Of a stretch of DNA of 64,000 nucleotides, positions 52,130 to 61,139 are shown piece by piece (within the stretch, counting starts at the first letter, position 1; each line of letters opens with the position of its first letter). The notes below the pieces were generated by a model that was given only the letters and a program-made list of their open reading frames with translations, was not told the origin of the DNA and made no database searches. Source of the DNA: UMGS1279 sp045577495 (lineage in GTDB: Bacteria; Bacillota; Clostridia; Oscillospirales; Acutalibacteraceae); the NCBI GenBank assembly GCA_045577495.1, contig JAZNIK010000028.1:5231-69230 (forward strand), in the 5' to 3' direction. Position numbers and translations under genes: made by a program.

Positions 52130-54418
52130 ATGAAAAACGGATACAAAACCATCTCATCAATTAAAAATGAATGTACTACATTTGCTGCATCAGTTTTGGC
52201 TAGAAATCACTCTATGCTTGATGATGCGGCTTTGAAATCTGCCTTTTTATCGACTAATGAACCGGTTGAAATTGCCGCTATTGTTAGCGAGGTTATATTT
52301 AGAAAAAAAGGTTTAAAACTTTTTGCTTGTCAAATTGAAACCGCTTATGCCTTATATAAAGGTCACATTGCAGAGCTTCCAACAGGCGAGGGTAAAACCC
52401 TTGCCGCAGTTATTGCCGCCGCATTGTATGTAAAGGCAGAGCGTAGCGTTCAAATTTTGGTGTTTAATGATTATTTAGCAAATCGTGATGCTTTAGATAA
52501 TAAAGAAATATTTGATTTTTTGGATATTTCCACAGCATTTATTGTTGAGGGAACACCTATTAAAGAAAGATTAACCGCTTATAATGCAGATGTGCTTTAT
52601 ATTTCCGCAAGAGAGGCGGGTTATGATTCTATCCGCAATTTTGTTGCTTTTTCTTCTGATGAACTTTTAGGCGGCAAGTATGATGTTGCAATAGTTGACG
52701 AGGCGGATTCGATTTTAATTGATGAGGCATCTATTCCGCTTGTACTTGCCGGTAAAGCAGAAAATAGGGCGGCAGATGAATTAAAAATTATAGATGCTGT
52801 TTATCATCTTTTAGCAGAAGATTTTGAAATTGATGAGCAGAATAATCAAATTTGGCTCAATGATAACGGAATAAAAAAGATTGAAAATCAGTTTGAAATT
52901 GATAATCTTTATGATAATCAAAATGTATCCTTGCTTTCGGGCGTAAATACCGCCTTACAAGCCGTTCATTTGCTTAAAAAGGATACTGATTATATTGTTC
53001 GTGAAGGTAAAATCGCGGTTATTGATGAGGCAACCGGCAGAATAGCCTCAAACAGAAAATTCCCAAACACTTTGCATCGTTTTGTTGAGGCAAAAGAGGG
53101 AATTACCGATAATATTAACACGCAGATTTATTGCTCTATGACAATCGGCGCTTTTATGGAGCAGTATAAAACAATCTGCGGTATGACGGGTACTGCGGCA
53201 ACCTCTGCTAATGAGCTCGAAACCACATACGAGCTTAGGACTATTGTTATGGAGCCTCATACACCTTGCATTAGAAACGACCATAAGGATATTGTCTTTT
53301 TAACCGACAAAGAGCGCGATGAGGCAGTTTTAACTGAGATTGTTAAGGCAAATAAAGTAGGACAACCTGTTTTAATTGGCACCGCTAGTGTTATGGAGTC
53401 GGAAAAACTTTCTGCCAAACTTAGCGAGTTGGGTATAAAGCATCAGGTTCTAAATGCCAAAAACGACCAAAAAGAAGCAGAAATAATCGCCGATGCGGGT
53501 AAGCCTTATTCTGTTACTGTTTCAACCAATATGGCGGGTAGAGGCGTTGATATTAAACTTGGCGGCAAGGATGAGGCGGATAAGCAGTTTGTTGCTGAGC
53601 GTGGCGGTCTATATGTTATAAGCACCACCATAAATCGTAGCCGTAGAATTGATAATCAGTTAAAGGGTAGAGCCGGTAGACAGGGTGACCCGGGAGAAAG
53701 CAGATTTTTTATCAGTCTTGAGGATGAAACCATTTCTGCATTTTTTGAGCAAGAGGAGGGCGTTAAACCTCTAACCGAGAAAGAAAAATTTGCAATGGTT
53801 AGAACGGCACAACAAACCTTAGAGGGTAATGAGGCTGAAGCACGTTATACCCTTAAAAAATACTCATATATTATTGAGCGTCAACGCCGAGTTATGAGCA
53901 AATATCGTTCGCAACTTTTAAATGGTGAAAAAACACCCGAAATTTTAAGAAAAAACGATTTTGATGGTTATTTAGAACTTCAAAAACAGGTTGGCGATGA
54001 TGAGATAAATCGTGCAGAAACTCTGCTACTTCTTCATTATATCAATCAGCACTTTTCAAATTATTTAGAGGCAATGGAAGAAGTTAAAAGTGGTATTCAT
54101 TTAACAATCGTTGGTGGTAAAAATCCATTTGATGAATTCAATCGAGCCGCAATTGATTCTTTTCAAGAAATGAATCAGGATATATGCTTTGACGTTTTAA
54201 ATAAAATGCAAACCTGCACTGTTGTTAATGGTAAAATCGACCTAGAAAACTTTAATTTATCAAAATCAACGGGTACTTGGACATATATGGTTGACGATTC
54301 AACAGGTCAGTTTAATCATTTACCTGCGCTTATGAATATGGTTAGTAAAAAAATTAAAAAGAGTTTATCTCTTGGCGACAGACTTGATAATTTTTTAAAT
54401 CGTTTTAAAAATAAATAA
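52130..54418 (+). CDS. secA2: SecA-family translocase ATPase, accessory SecA2-like
   Basis: 762 residues, about 40-80 shorter than housekeeping SecA. Walker A ELPTGEGKT (84-90), Walker B VDEADSILIDE (DEAD at 190-193), STNMAGRGVDIKLGG and GRAGRQGDPGESRFFISLED are SecA-specific. The C-terminal zinc-finger linker of SecA1 (C-x-C-x8-CC) is absent and the N-terminal helix differs. It would drive export of a subset of proteins through SecY, or another SecA-like job. No accessory SecY2 or glycosylation genes are nearby. Another housekeeping SecA is expected elsewhere. Confidence 0.87.
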   Translation: MKNGYKTISSIKNECTTFAASVLARNHSMLDDAALKSAFLSTNEPVEIAAIVSEVIFRKKGLKLFACQIETAYALYKGHIAELPTGEGKTLAAVIAAALYVKAERSVQILVFNDYLANRDALDNKEIFDFLDISTAFIVEGTPIKERLTAYNADVLYISAREAGYDSIRNFVAFSSDELLGGKYDVAIVDEADSILIDEASIPLVLAGKAENRAADELKIIDAVYHLLAEDFEIDEQNNQIWLNDNGIKKIENQFEIDNLYDNQNVSLLSGVNTALQAVHLLKKDTDYIVREGKIAVIDEATGRIASNRKFPNTLHRFVEAKEGITDNINTQIYCSMTIGAFMEQYKTICGMTGTAATSANELETTYELRTIVMEPHTPCIRNDHKDIVFLTDKERDEAVLTEIVKANKVGQPVLIGTASVMESEKLSAKLSELGIKHQVLNAKNDQKEAEIIADAGKPYSVTVSTNMAGRGVDIKLGGKDEADKQFVAERGGLYVISTTINRSRRIDNQLKGRAGRQGDPGESRFFISLEDETISAFFEQEEGVKPLTEKEKFAMVRTAQQTLEGNEAEARYTLKKYSYIIERQRRVMSKYRSQLLNGEKTPEILRKNDFDGYLELQKQVGDDEINRAETLLLLHYINQHFSNYLEAMEEVKSGIHLTIVGGKNPFDEFNRAAIDSFQEMNQDICFDVLNKMQTCTVVNGKIDLENFNLSKSTGTWTYMVDDSTGQFNHLPALMNMVSKKIKKSLSLGDRLDNFLNRFKNK

Positions 54419-54434
54419 AGTTTCTAGCAATGTA

Positions 54435-54465
54435 AAAACGGAAGAAGTTTTGCTTCTTCCGTTTT
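54435..54465. terminator. Bidirectional terminator between secA2-like gene and nth
   Basis: Perfect 13-bp stem (54435-54447 with 54453-54465) with A- and T-runs on its arms, 5-base loop. Confidence 0.9.
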
Positions 54466-54469
54466 AAAA

Positions 54470-55105
54470 TTATATTCTTTTATCACAAATATCTTTAATA
54501 CAGCAGTTATAACATTTAGGGGAACGTGCGGTACAAGTTGCTCTGCCGTGTAAAACGGCTCTGTGGCAAAAATCACTTGATTTTTCGGGTGGCAAGAGTT
54601 TACGCATAGCATCCTCAACCTTACGAGGCTCCTTAGTTTTAACAAACCCCATTCTGTTGCACAGTCTTATAAAATGTGTATCTGTAACTACTGCAGGTTT
54701 ACCATAAACGTCACCTAAAATAAGGTTGGCGGTTTTTCTGCCAATACCCGGTAGTGATATAAGGGCTTCCATGCTATCGGGCACCTCACCGTTATATTCC
54801 GCCTCAAGCACCTTGCCAAGCGCTATTAGGTCCTTAGCCTTTGTGTGATAAAGACCACATGTTTTTATAAGTTTTTCAACCTTTTCAAGAGGTGCGTTTG
54901 CAAAATCCTTTGGTGTGGGTAGCTCGTTGAATAGGGCAGGGGTAATTAAATTTACTCTGGCATCGGTGCACTGTGCTGATAAACGAGTTGCAACAAGTAA
55001 TTGAAAAGGCGTGTTTGCCTCAAGAGAGCATTTAGCATCGGGATATTCCGCCTCAAACAAGGCAATTATATTAAGAAGTTTGTCTTTTTTATCTCTTGTT
55101 GTCAT
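54470..55105 (-). CDS. nth: Endonuclease III
   Basis: 211 residues from ATG 55105 (AAAGGAAAA upstream). The helix-hairpin-helix LPGIGRKTAN with the catalytic Lys in ISLPGIGRKTA, the catalytic Asp in VVTDTHFIRL, and the 4Fe-4S motif C-x6-C-x2-C-x5-C at the C-terminus are all present. It removes oxidised pyrimidines and nicks the abasic site. No partners lie adjacent. Confidence 0.95.
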   Translation of the reverse strand: MTTRDKKDKLLNIIALFEAEYPDAKCSLEANTPFQLLVATRLSAQCTDARVNLITPALFNELPTPKDFANAPLEKVEKLIKTCGLYHTKAKDLIALGKVLEAEYNGEVPDSMEALISLPGIGRKTANLILGDVYGKPAVVTDTHFIRLCNRMGFVKTKEPRKVEDAMRKLLPPEKSSDFCHRAVLHGRATCTARSPKCYNCCIKDICDKRI

Positions 55106-55154
55106 AAAAACTAATTTTCCTTTGCTTTTTGCTAAGTATAACACATTTATATAT

Positions 55155-55191
55155 TAAAAAGCAAGCAATAGAAAAAACTACTGCTTGCTTT
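55155..55191 (-). terminator. Terminator of the GH3 gene
   Basis: 10-bp stem (55158-55167 with 55182-55191) with a possible 3-bp inner stem, then Ts on the minus strand (complement of 55156-55160). It could also act on the plus strand. Confidence 0.8.
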
Positions 55192-55202
55192 CTTTTTTGA
55201 AA

Positions 55203-57356
55203 TTAAATTAAGGTAAATTCAAGATTAGTTGTATTTCTGCAATTTGTACCTACCATTGCCTCAAAATCACCTTTTTCTGAGCCAAAGGTCATATCCTTGC
55301 GCCAGAATTTTAGCATTTCTTCGGTTATTTCAAAAGTAACAACAGTTTCTTCACCCGGTGATAGTTTAACCTTTTTAAATGCTTTGAGTTCGCCCATAGG
55401 CCGCACAACACTTCCTACTAAATCCCTGATATAAAGTTGCACTACCTCGCTTGATTTAAAATCACCGCTATTTTTAATGGTTACACTAAGAGTTATTGGT
55501 TTATCTTTTGTTATTGTGTTACAGGAAAGGGTCGCGTTAGAATACTCAAACTTTGTATACGAAAGTCCATAACCAAAAGGATACAAGGGATATGTATATT
55601 CATCAATATAATTTGAGGTCATTGAACGGATTTTTTCCTGCTCAGGAGTTTTGCAATATCTGCCCGTTCTTGTGTTTGTGTAGTAAATAGGGCATTGACC
55701 AACAGAATAAGGCCAAGACATTGTGAGTCTTCCTTCAGGAACCGAATCACCACATATAAGCGATGCAGCCGCATCGCCGCCTGCGGTACCCGGTTGCCAC
55801 ATACAAAGAATTGCAGGTGCAATCTCATCAAGCTCGGGAATTGCAAGAGGTCTGCCACAGAAGAGTACAACAGCGGTATTTTTATTTGCTTTGCATACCG
55901 CTTTTGCAAGTTCTATTTGGGCTTTTGGTATTGTTATATCTGCGCGGCAGGTTGCTTCGCCACTGTATTTCATATGCTCACCAATGCAAAGAACAACCGC
56001 GTCTGCTGACTTTGCTGCTCTAACAGCTTTAGAAAAATTAGTAGTATTGTCATCAAGTTCAAAACTGCAAGCAGGTATGTGTGTGATTTTAGAGTTACTA
56101 AATTGTTTTTCAATTCCGCTTTTAATTGTTGAGATTGTGCTTTTGCCGTATTGCTTATCGCCAAAGCAACTCCAACTACCAATAATTTCTTCTGTATCTG
56201 CAAATGGACCGATTAAAGCGATTTTTTTAGTTGCTTTTGAAATGGGTAAAACATTTTCGTTTTTAAGCAAAACTGCAGATTTCTCAGCGCATTTTTTAGC
56301 ATATGCTATGTGATTTGCATCTAGTGTAAAATCGGTTGGTTTCTTTGAATCTTGGTTATATGGCGATTCAAATAAGCCTTTGGATTCTTTTAAGGATAAA
56401 ACTCTAAGACATGCTTCATCAATATCTTTTTCTTTAATTTTACCTTCGTCATAAAGCTCTTTTAAATATTTTATGTAGCAGTGCGATGACATATCCATAT
56501 CAACACCTGCGTTAAAAGCCAAAAGCGCAGCCTCTTTTCCATCCTTTGCAACACCATGACCAACCGTCTCCCAAATGGCGTTGGAATCAGAAATTACCAC
56601 ACCCTTAAAGCCCATTTCTTTACGGAGAGTACCTTTAATTAAATCTTTATCTATTGTGGATGGAATATCATTGACAGAACTGTAGGAGGTCATCATCATA
56701 TCTACTCCAGCATCAACAACAGCTTTATAAGGAGGTAAAACTCGTTCTTTAAAAAATCTGTCATTAAGGCGCGTATGGTTGTATTCGCGACCTGATTCTA
56801 CAAAGCCATATCCTGCAAAGTGTTTTGCACAACACATAACACCTGCTTTATGAAATCCCTCAACAGTTGCTTTACCCATAAGCGAGTTTATTAAAACATC
56901 TTCGCCGTAAGATTCCATAACTCTGCCCCAGCGTGCATCTTGCAACAAATCAACCATTGGAGCAAAGGTAACGTGTATATCGCGGTCGGCTGCCTCTTTA
57001 CCCGCAATGTATGAACTTTCGCGAACCAATTCATCATCAAATGAACAAGCAAGACCTAACGCGATTGGGAACAATGTATCACAACCGTGGATTACATCGT
57101 GCATTGCAATTAACGGAACCTTGCCACCAATTTCATCTGAGAGGTATTCTTTTAAAACATGTGTAACATTTGAAACGCGCGCATTATTAAGCACACTGCC
57201 AACAATAGCGCGTTCATTATCAGTCATATTTAGTTCATCTTCTTCAAAAATATTGGTTTCAGGGTCTTTTCTAATAATAAATTTACCATATGTTTGAACA
57301 AGTTGACCTAGTTTTTCTTCAACAGTTAAGGTTTTTAATAATTTTTTTGCATTCAT
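55203..57356 (-). CDS. Glycoside hydrolase family 3 beta-glucosidase-like
   Basis: 717 residues from ATG 57356; an earlier GTG overlaps the AGGTGG ribosome site. An N-terminal TIM-barrel has the nucleophile Asp in GVVISDSNAIWE (about residue 255), then the alpha/beta sandwich (VVLCIGEHMKYSGEA) and a C-terminal Fn3-like domain (VQLYIRDLVGSVVRPMGELKAF). No signal peptide is seen, so it acts on imported oligosaccharides in the cytoplasm, removing terminal beta-linked glucose or xylose. It has a strong promoter with a palindrome on its start point, so it is probably induced by sugar. Confidence 0.93.
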   Translation of the reverse strand: MNAKKLLKTLTVEEKLGQLVQTYGKFIIRKDPETNIFEEDELNMTDNERAIVGSVLNNARVSNVTHVLKEYLSDEIGGKVPLIAMHDVIHGCDTLFPIALGLACSFDDELVRESSYIAGKEAADRDIHVTFAPMVDLLQDARWGRVMESYGEDVLINSLMGKATVEGFHKAGVMCCAKHFAGYGFVESGREYNHTRLNDRFFKERVLPPYKAVVDAGVDMMMTSYSSVNDIPSTIDKDLIKGTLRKEMGFKGVVISDSNAIWETVGHGVAKDGKEAALLAFNAGVDMDMSSHCYIKYLKELYDEGKIKEKDIDEACLRVLSLKESKGLFESPYNQDSKKPTDFTLDANHIAYAKKCAEKSAVLLKNENVLPISKATKKIALIGPFADTEEIIGSWSCFGDKQYGKSTISTIKSGIEKQFSNSKITHIPACSFELDDNTTNFSKAVRAAKSADAVVLCIGEHMKYSGEATCRADITIPKAQIELAKAVCKANKNTAVVLFCGRPLAIPELDEIAPAILCMWQPGTAGGDAAASLICGDSVPEGRLTMSWPYSVGQCPIYYTNTRTGRYCKTPEQEKIRSMTSNYIDEYTYPLYPFGYGLSYTKFEYSNATLSCNTITKDKPITLSVTIKNSGDFKSSEVVQLYIRDLVGSVVRPMGELKAFKKVKLSPGEETVVTFEITEEMLKFWRKDMTFGSEKGDFEAMVGTNCRNTTNLEFTLI

Positions 57357-57376
57357 TTTTTTGCTTACCACCTAGC

Positions 57377-57396
57377 AACAATATATATATATTGTT
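57377..57396. promoter_or_regulatory. 20-bp perfect palindrome, probable operator of the GH3 gene
   Basis: AACAATATAT followed by its exact complement (57377-57396). It lies at the expected start point of the GH3 promoter and just before the ribosome site. A LacI-family repressor is the usual partner of such sites. The regulator is not in the window. Confidence 0.6.
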
Positions 57397-57399
57397 TTT

Positions 57400-57428
57400 A
57401 TTATAAATTTTTCATCATATTAAGTCAA
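57400..57428 (-). promoter_or_regulatory. Sigma-A promoter of the GH3 gene
   Basis: On the minus strand TTGACT (57428-57423), 17 bases, TATAAT (57405-57400). Confidence 0.8.
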
Positions 57429-57451
57429 ACGGTTATAAGCATATTGCTTAA

Positions 57452-57500
57452 AATTGTCTGCTTTTTTTCAAGAATTGTCTGCTTTTTTTCAAGAATTGTC
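57452..57500. repeat. Tandem repeat, 21 bp x 2.3
   Basis: Two exact copies of a 21-bp unit (57452-57472 and 57473-57493), followed by the first 7 bases of a third. It lies between the divergent GH3 and dinB promoters, just upstream of the GH3 -35 box. Confidence 0.85.
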
Positions 57501-57542
57501 CACAAATTAAATCGTATTTGTTATTTAACTTTATTTTACATA

Positions 57543-57571
57543 TTGCAGTATTAAAAATAGTGTGTTATAAT
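57543..57571 (+). promoter_or_regulatory. Sigma-A promoter of dinB
   Basis: TTGCAG (57543-57548), 17 bases, TATAAT (57566-57571). The SOS box covers the start point. Confidence 0.8.
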
Positions 57572-57577
57572 ATAAAC

Positions 57578-57591
57578 AGAACAAGTGTTCG
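57578..57591 (+). promoter_or_regulatory. LexA/DinR-type SOS box
   Basis: AGAACAAGTGTTCG contains GAAC-4-GTTC in perfect symmetry, matching the Gram-positive consensus CGAAC-4-GTTYC at nearly every position. It is 7 bases after the dinB -10 box, so LexA would block transcription start. Confidence 0.8.
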
Positions 57592-57611
57592 AATGTTTTG
57601 GAGGCGTAAAA

Positions 57612-58832
57612 ATGCAAAGAATAATACTTCATTGTGATTTAAATAATTTTTTCGCATCTGCAACACTCTCAAAAAATCCAACACTTAAAAACCTACCGGT
57701 TGCGGTATGCGGCGATGCCGAAAAACGTCACGGTATAATTTTAGCAAAAAACACCATAGCTAAAAACTATGGTGTTAAAACTGCCGAAACAATTTGGGAG
57801 GCAAAACGAAAGTGCGCTAATCTTGTTTTGCTTAAGCCGGATTATAATTTATATGAAACTCTTTCTAAAAAGGTGCAACAAATTTATTTAAGATATTCCG
57901 ATTTGGTTGAGCCTTTTGGTATTGATGAATGTTGGGTTGAGATAACAAATCCAATGGTTGATTTTAAAAAAGGCGAGCAGATAGCAAACGATATGCGTGA
58001 AAATATAAAAAGGGAATTAGGGCTTACAATATCTGTTGGCGTTAGTTTTACAAAAACTCTTGCAAAGCTCGGCTCTGATATGAAAAAACCCGATGCGGTT
58101 ACAGTTATAACCCCTGAAGTTTTACAAAATAAAGTTTGGCCACTTGATTGCAGAGAACTTTTAATGGTTGGCAAGGCTACGGCAAACAATCTGCGTTCTA
58201 TGGGTATTTTTACTATTGGAGATTTAGCAAAAGCTGATGTAAATGCCCTTAAAAACCGTATTGGCAAAAACGGAGTAATGCTTAAAAAAGTCGCCTTAGG
58301 GGAGGAAAATTCTAAGGTAAAACCTTATTATTTACACGAAAAACCAAAGAGCATTAGCCATTCAGCAACAGCAGAGCGTGATTTAACAACCTTAGAAGAA
58401 GTATTTGCAGCTTTTTTAGAATTTGCTGAAAGTATTTCGGATAAACTTAAAAAAGAGCGCCTTTTAGCAAAAGGTATTGTGGTTAAAACAACAACCTTTG
58501 ATTTTCACACTAAAGAGTATAGAACAAAGTTTAAACAACCTACAGACTTATCCTTTACTATTGCTAATGAGGCTATTGAGGTTTTTAAGAAAAATAATTG
58601 CTTAGAAAAACCGCTGCGCGCAGTTGGTATAGCGGCAATTAACCTTATCGAACCAAATTCTACCTTAAACCAATTAAGCCTCTTTGATGAGGAAGAAAAC
58701 ACTACTTTAGAACAGTTAGAAAAAAATATGAGAAGTATTAGAAAAAAGTATGGTAATGATTCGGTAAAAAGGGCAATTTGTATGGATAATATTGCAAAGC
58801 CATCTTCACCAGGATTTCATAAAAATAAGTAA
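57612..58832 (+). CDS. dinB: Y-family DNA polymerase (DinB/Pol IV-like)
   Basis: 406 residues from ATG 57612, which has TTTGGAGGCG upstream; the in-frame GTG at 57585 lies in the SOS box. Palm motifs: D9 in ILHCDLNNFFASATL and the pair in FGIDECWVEI. A finger/thumb region with two HhH motifs around 180-220 and a little-finger domain follow. It copies past damaged bases at low fidelity. The C-terminal LNQLSLFDEEEN resembles a sliding-clamp-binding peptide (QLSLF). The promoter bears an SOS box. Confidence 0.93.
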   Translation: MQRIILHCDLNNFFASATLSKNPTLKNLPVAVCGDAEKRHGIILAKNTIAKNYGVKTAETIWEAKRKCANLVLLKPDYNLYETLSKKVQQIYLRYSDLVEPFGIDECWVEITNPMVDFKKGEQIANDMRENIKRELGLTISVGVSFTKTLAKLGSDMKKPDAVTVITPEVLQNKVWPLDCRELLMVGKATANNLRSMGIFTIGDLAKADVNALKNRIGKNGVMLKKVALGEENSKVKPYYLHEKPKSISHSATAERDLTTLEEVFAAFLEFAESISDKLKKERLLAKGIVVKTTTFDFHTKEYRTKFKQPTDLSFTIANEAIEVFKKNNCLEKPLRAVGIAAINLIEPNSTLNQLSLFDEEENTTLEQLEKNMRSIRKKYGNDSVKRAICMDNIAKPSSPGFHKNK

Positions 58833-58922
58833 ATTTTTGCTAATTTTTAAGAAGATAATGTATTGACAATAAAAATTGTAAATTATATAATGAAACGAAT
58901 ATATATGTTTGTAGGTGATTTT

Positions 58923-61106
58923 ATGAAATCAACATTGTCTTGGTGTTTGGGATATTGTGATAACGCAGATTCAAGACCACTGGAAACCTTTTCAGCCACC
59001 GTTCCGGGAGCTGTTCAATTAGATTATGCAAAGGCATATAATTTGCCGGATTATAATTTTGAAAAAGGTTATGAAGAATATCGTTGGATGGAGGATAAAT
59101 ATTGGGTTTATTCTGCAGAATATGATGCAACTTCGGTTAATTCTCCATATTTAAGATTTATAGCAGAGGGAATAGACTATAAGTATGATGTATTTGTTAA
59201 TTCTAAAAAGCTTCTTTCTTATGAGGGAATGTATAGAAAAAACATTGTTGATTTAACAGAATATATAGGTCAAAAAATCTCTTTGGAGGTTTTGGTGCAT
59301 CCTGTTCCCAAAAGCACAGTCGGTGAGGTTAATCCAAATTCAAGAGATGAACAAAAACAATCCTGTAAGCCTGGTGTAAGCTATGGTTGGGATTTTCATC
59401 CTCGTTTAATTCCTCTAGGTATTTGGAAGGATGCATACATAGAATTATCCGAACATAATGAACCTATCAAACCTATAGTTAATTATACCATTACCGAAAA
59501 TCGCGATAAGGCAAACGTTACATTTAATGTTAATGTTGATAATATCATAGGCTGGAAAATGTTCGCACCAAATGGTGATGAGATATTTAATAGCAAAAAT
59601 TCTTTTGATACTTTTGAAATTAACAATCCAAAGCTTTGGTGGTGTAACGGATACGGCGACCCAAATTTGTATTCTTGGGAGTTAGAAGTATCAAATTTAG
59701 GTGTTACCGAAACCTTTAAGGGTAAAATAGGCTTTAAAACAGTAACGCTTGAAATGAACGAAGGAACTTGGGAGTTGCCTGAGTTTCCAAAATCGCGTAG
59801 TTGTCCACCAATCACTCTGTGCTTAAATGGAGTTAAAATATTTGGTAAAGGTTCAAACTGGGTAGCGCCTGAAATTTTTTATTCAAAGCTCAATTATAAT
59901 AGGTATTATGAGCAACTTTCCTTAATAAAAGATGCTAATATGAACCTTATTCGTAGTTGGGGTGGCGCAATTATAAATAAGAATGAATTTTTTGACATCT
60001 GTGATGAACTTGGCATTATGGTTTGGCAAGAGTTCCCTTTAGGTTGTAACAACTACATTGCAACTAAGCATTATATGGATTTGTTAAATCGCGAGGCGTT
60101 AGATATAATTGAAAAGGTTTCATCACATGCCTGTCTTGCAATTTGGTGCGGTGGTAATGAGCTTTTTAATAGTTGGTCAGGTATGACAGACCAATCGCTT
60201 CCTCTTAGACTTTTAAATAGTTTAACCCTAAACGCTACTCCTAACATTCCATTTATGCCAACTTCTCCGCTTATGGGAATGGGGCATGGAAGTTATACAT
60301 TCATTTATCAAGATGGTCGCGAAGTAATTCAAGCACTTCAAGAGTCGCATAACACCGCATATACTGAATTTGGTTGCCCTGCAATTTCAAATCTTGAATG
60401 TTTATCACTTATTACCGACACCAAGAATTTATTTCCTCTTTCTCCAAATGAAATTACGGTGGCACATCACGCTTTTGGTGCATGGAGTCAAAAGGCTTGG
60501 GCATGTGTTTGTGATATTGAAAAATACTTTGGCGAAAGCGAGTCGCTTGAGGAACTTGTAAACAATAGCCAGTATTTGCAAGGTGTTGGATATCGTTTTA
60601 TTTATGAAGAGGCAAGAAGGCAAAAACCTTACTGCTCAATGGCACTTAATTGGTGCTTGAACGAGCCTTGGCCTTGTATCGCAAACAATAGTATAATTAG
60701 TTATCCAAATAGCGTTAAACCTGCTTATTACGAGATTAAAAAGGCTTGTAGAAGTCTTTTAGCATCTGCAAGGTTTAGAAAACTTAAATATAACGCAGGA
60801 GAACTGCTTGATTTTGATTTGTTTATGCTTAATGATGGTATAAATAAAGTTGAAGAGCAAATTGTTAAGGTTAGTGTTCAGGTTGGAGATGAAAAACCTG
60901 TTCATATAATGGATTGTAAAATCCCAGAGCTTGCCGCTAACACTAATTTTGAGGGACCAACTCTACGCTATAAATTACCTCGTGTTAACGATGCAACCAC
61001 ATTTAAAATTATTTTAGATGCAGGAGAGGCTTCCTCAGAATACACCCTTCTTTATAATCCTCCTGTAATCAATAAACCTAAAATTAAAATCTTGAATATG
61101 GGTTAA
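58923..61106 (+). CDS. Glycoside hydrolase family 2 beta-mannosidase-like
   Basis: 727 residues from ATG 58923, preceded by GTAGGTGAT; upstream in-frame starts lack a ribosome site. An N-terminal sugar-binding sandwich and an immunoglobulin-like domain precede the TIM-barrel. The acid/base is E413 in WCGGNELFN, the nucleophile E482 in AYTEFGCPA. The sequence IRSWGGAIINKNEFFDICDELGIMVWQEFP is typical of GH2 mannosidases. No signal peptide is present, so it is cytoplasmic. A terminator follows. Confidence 0.9.
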   Translation: MKSTLSWCLGYCDNADSRPLETFSATVPGAVQLDYAKAYNLPDYNFEKGYEEYRWMEDKYWVYSAEYDATSVNSPYLRFIAEGIDYKYDVFVNSKKLLSYEGMYRKNIVDLTEYIGQKISLEVLVHPVPKSTVGEVNPNSRDEQKQSCKPGVSYGWDFHPRLIPLGIWKDAYIELSEHNEPIKPIVNYTITENRDKANVTFNVNVDNIIGWKMFAPNGDEIFNSKNSFDTFEINNPKLWWCNGYGDPNLYSWELEVSNLGVTETFKGKIGFKTVTLEMNEGTWELPEFPKSRSCPPITLCLNGVKIFGKGSNWVAPEIFYSKLNYNRYYEQLSLIKDANMNLIRSWGGAIINKNEFFDICDELGIMVWQEFPLGCNNYIATKHYMDLLNREALDIIEKVSSHACLAIWCGGNELFNSWSGMTDQSLPLRLLNSLTLNATPNIPFMPTSPLMGMGHGSYTFIYQDGREVIQALQESHNTAYTEFGCPAISNLECLSLITDTKNLFPLSPNEITVAHHAFGAWSQKAWACVCDIEKYFGESESLEELVNNSQYLQGVGYRFIYEEARRQKPYCSMALNWCLNEPWPCIANNSIISYPNSVKPAYYEIKKACRSLLASARFRKLKYNAGELLDFDLFMLNDGINKVEEQIVKVSVQVGDEKPVHIMDCKIPELAANTNFEGPTLRYKLPRVNDATTFKIILDAGEASSEYTLLYNPPVINKPKIKILNMG

Positions 61107-61111
61107 AAAAT

Positions 61112-61138
61112 AAGCACCGCTTTTGCGGTGCTTTGATT
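61112..61138. terminator. Terminator between the GH2 and phosphoglucomutase genes
   Basis: 9-bp GC-rich stem (61112-61120 with 61125-61133), 4-T loop. An A-run precedes and a T-rich run follows, so it works for both converging genes. Confidence 0.85.
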
Positions 61139-61139
61139 T

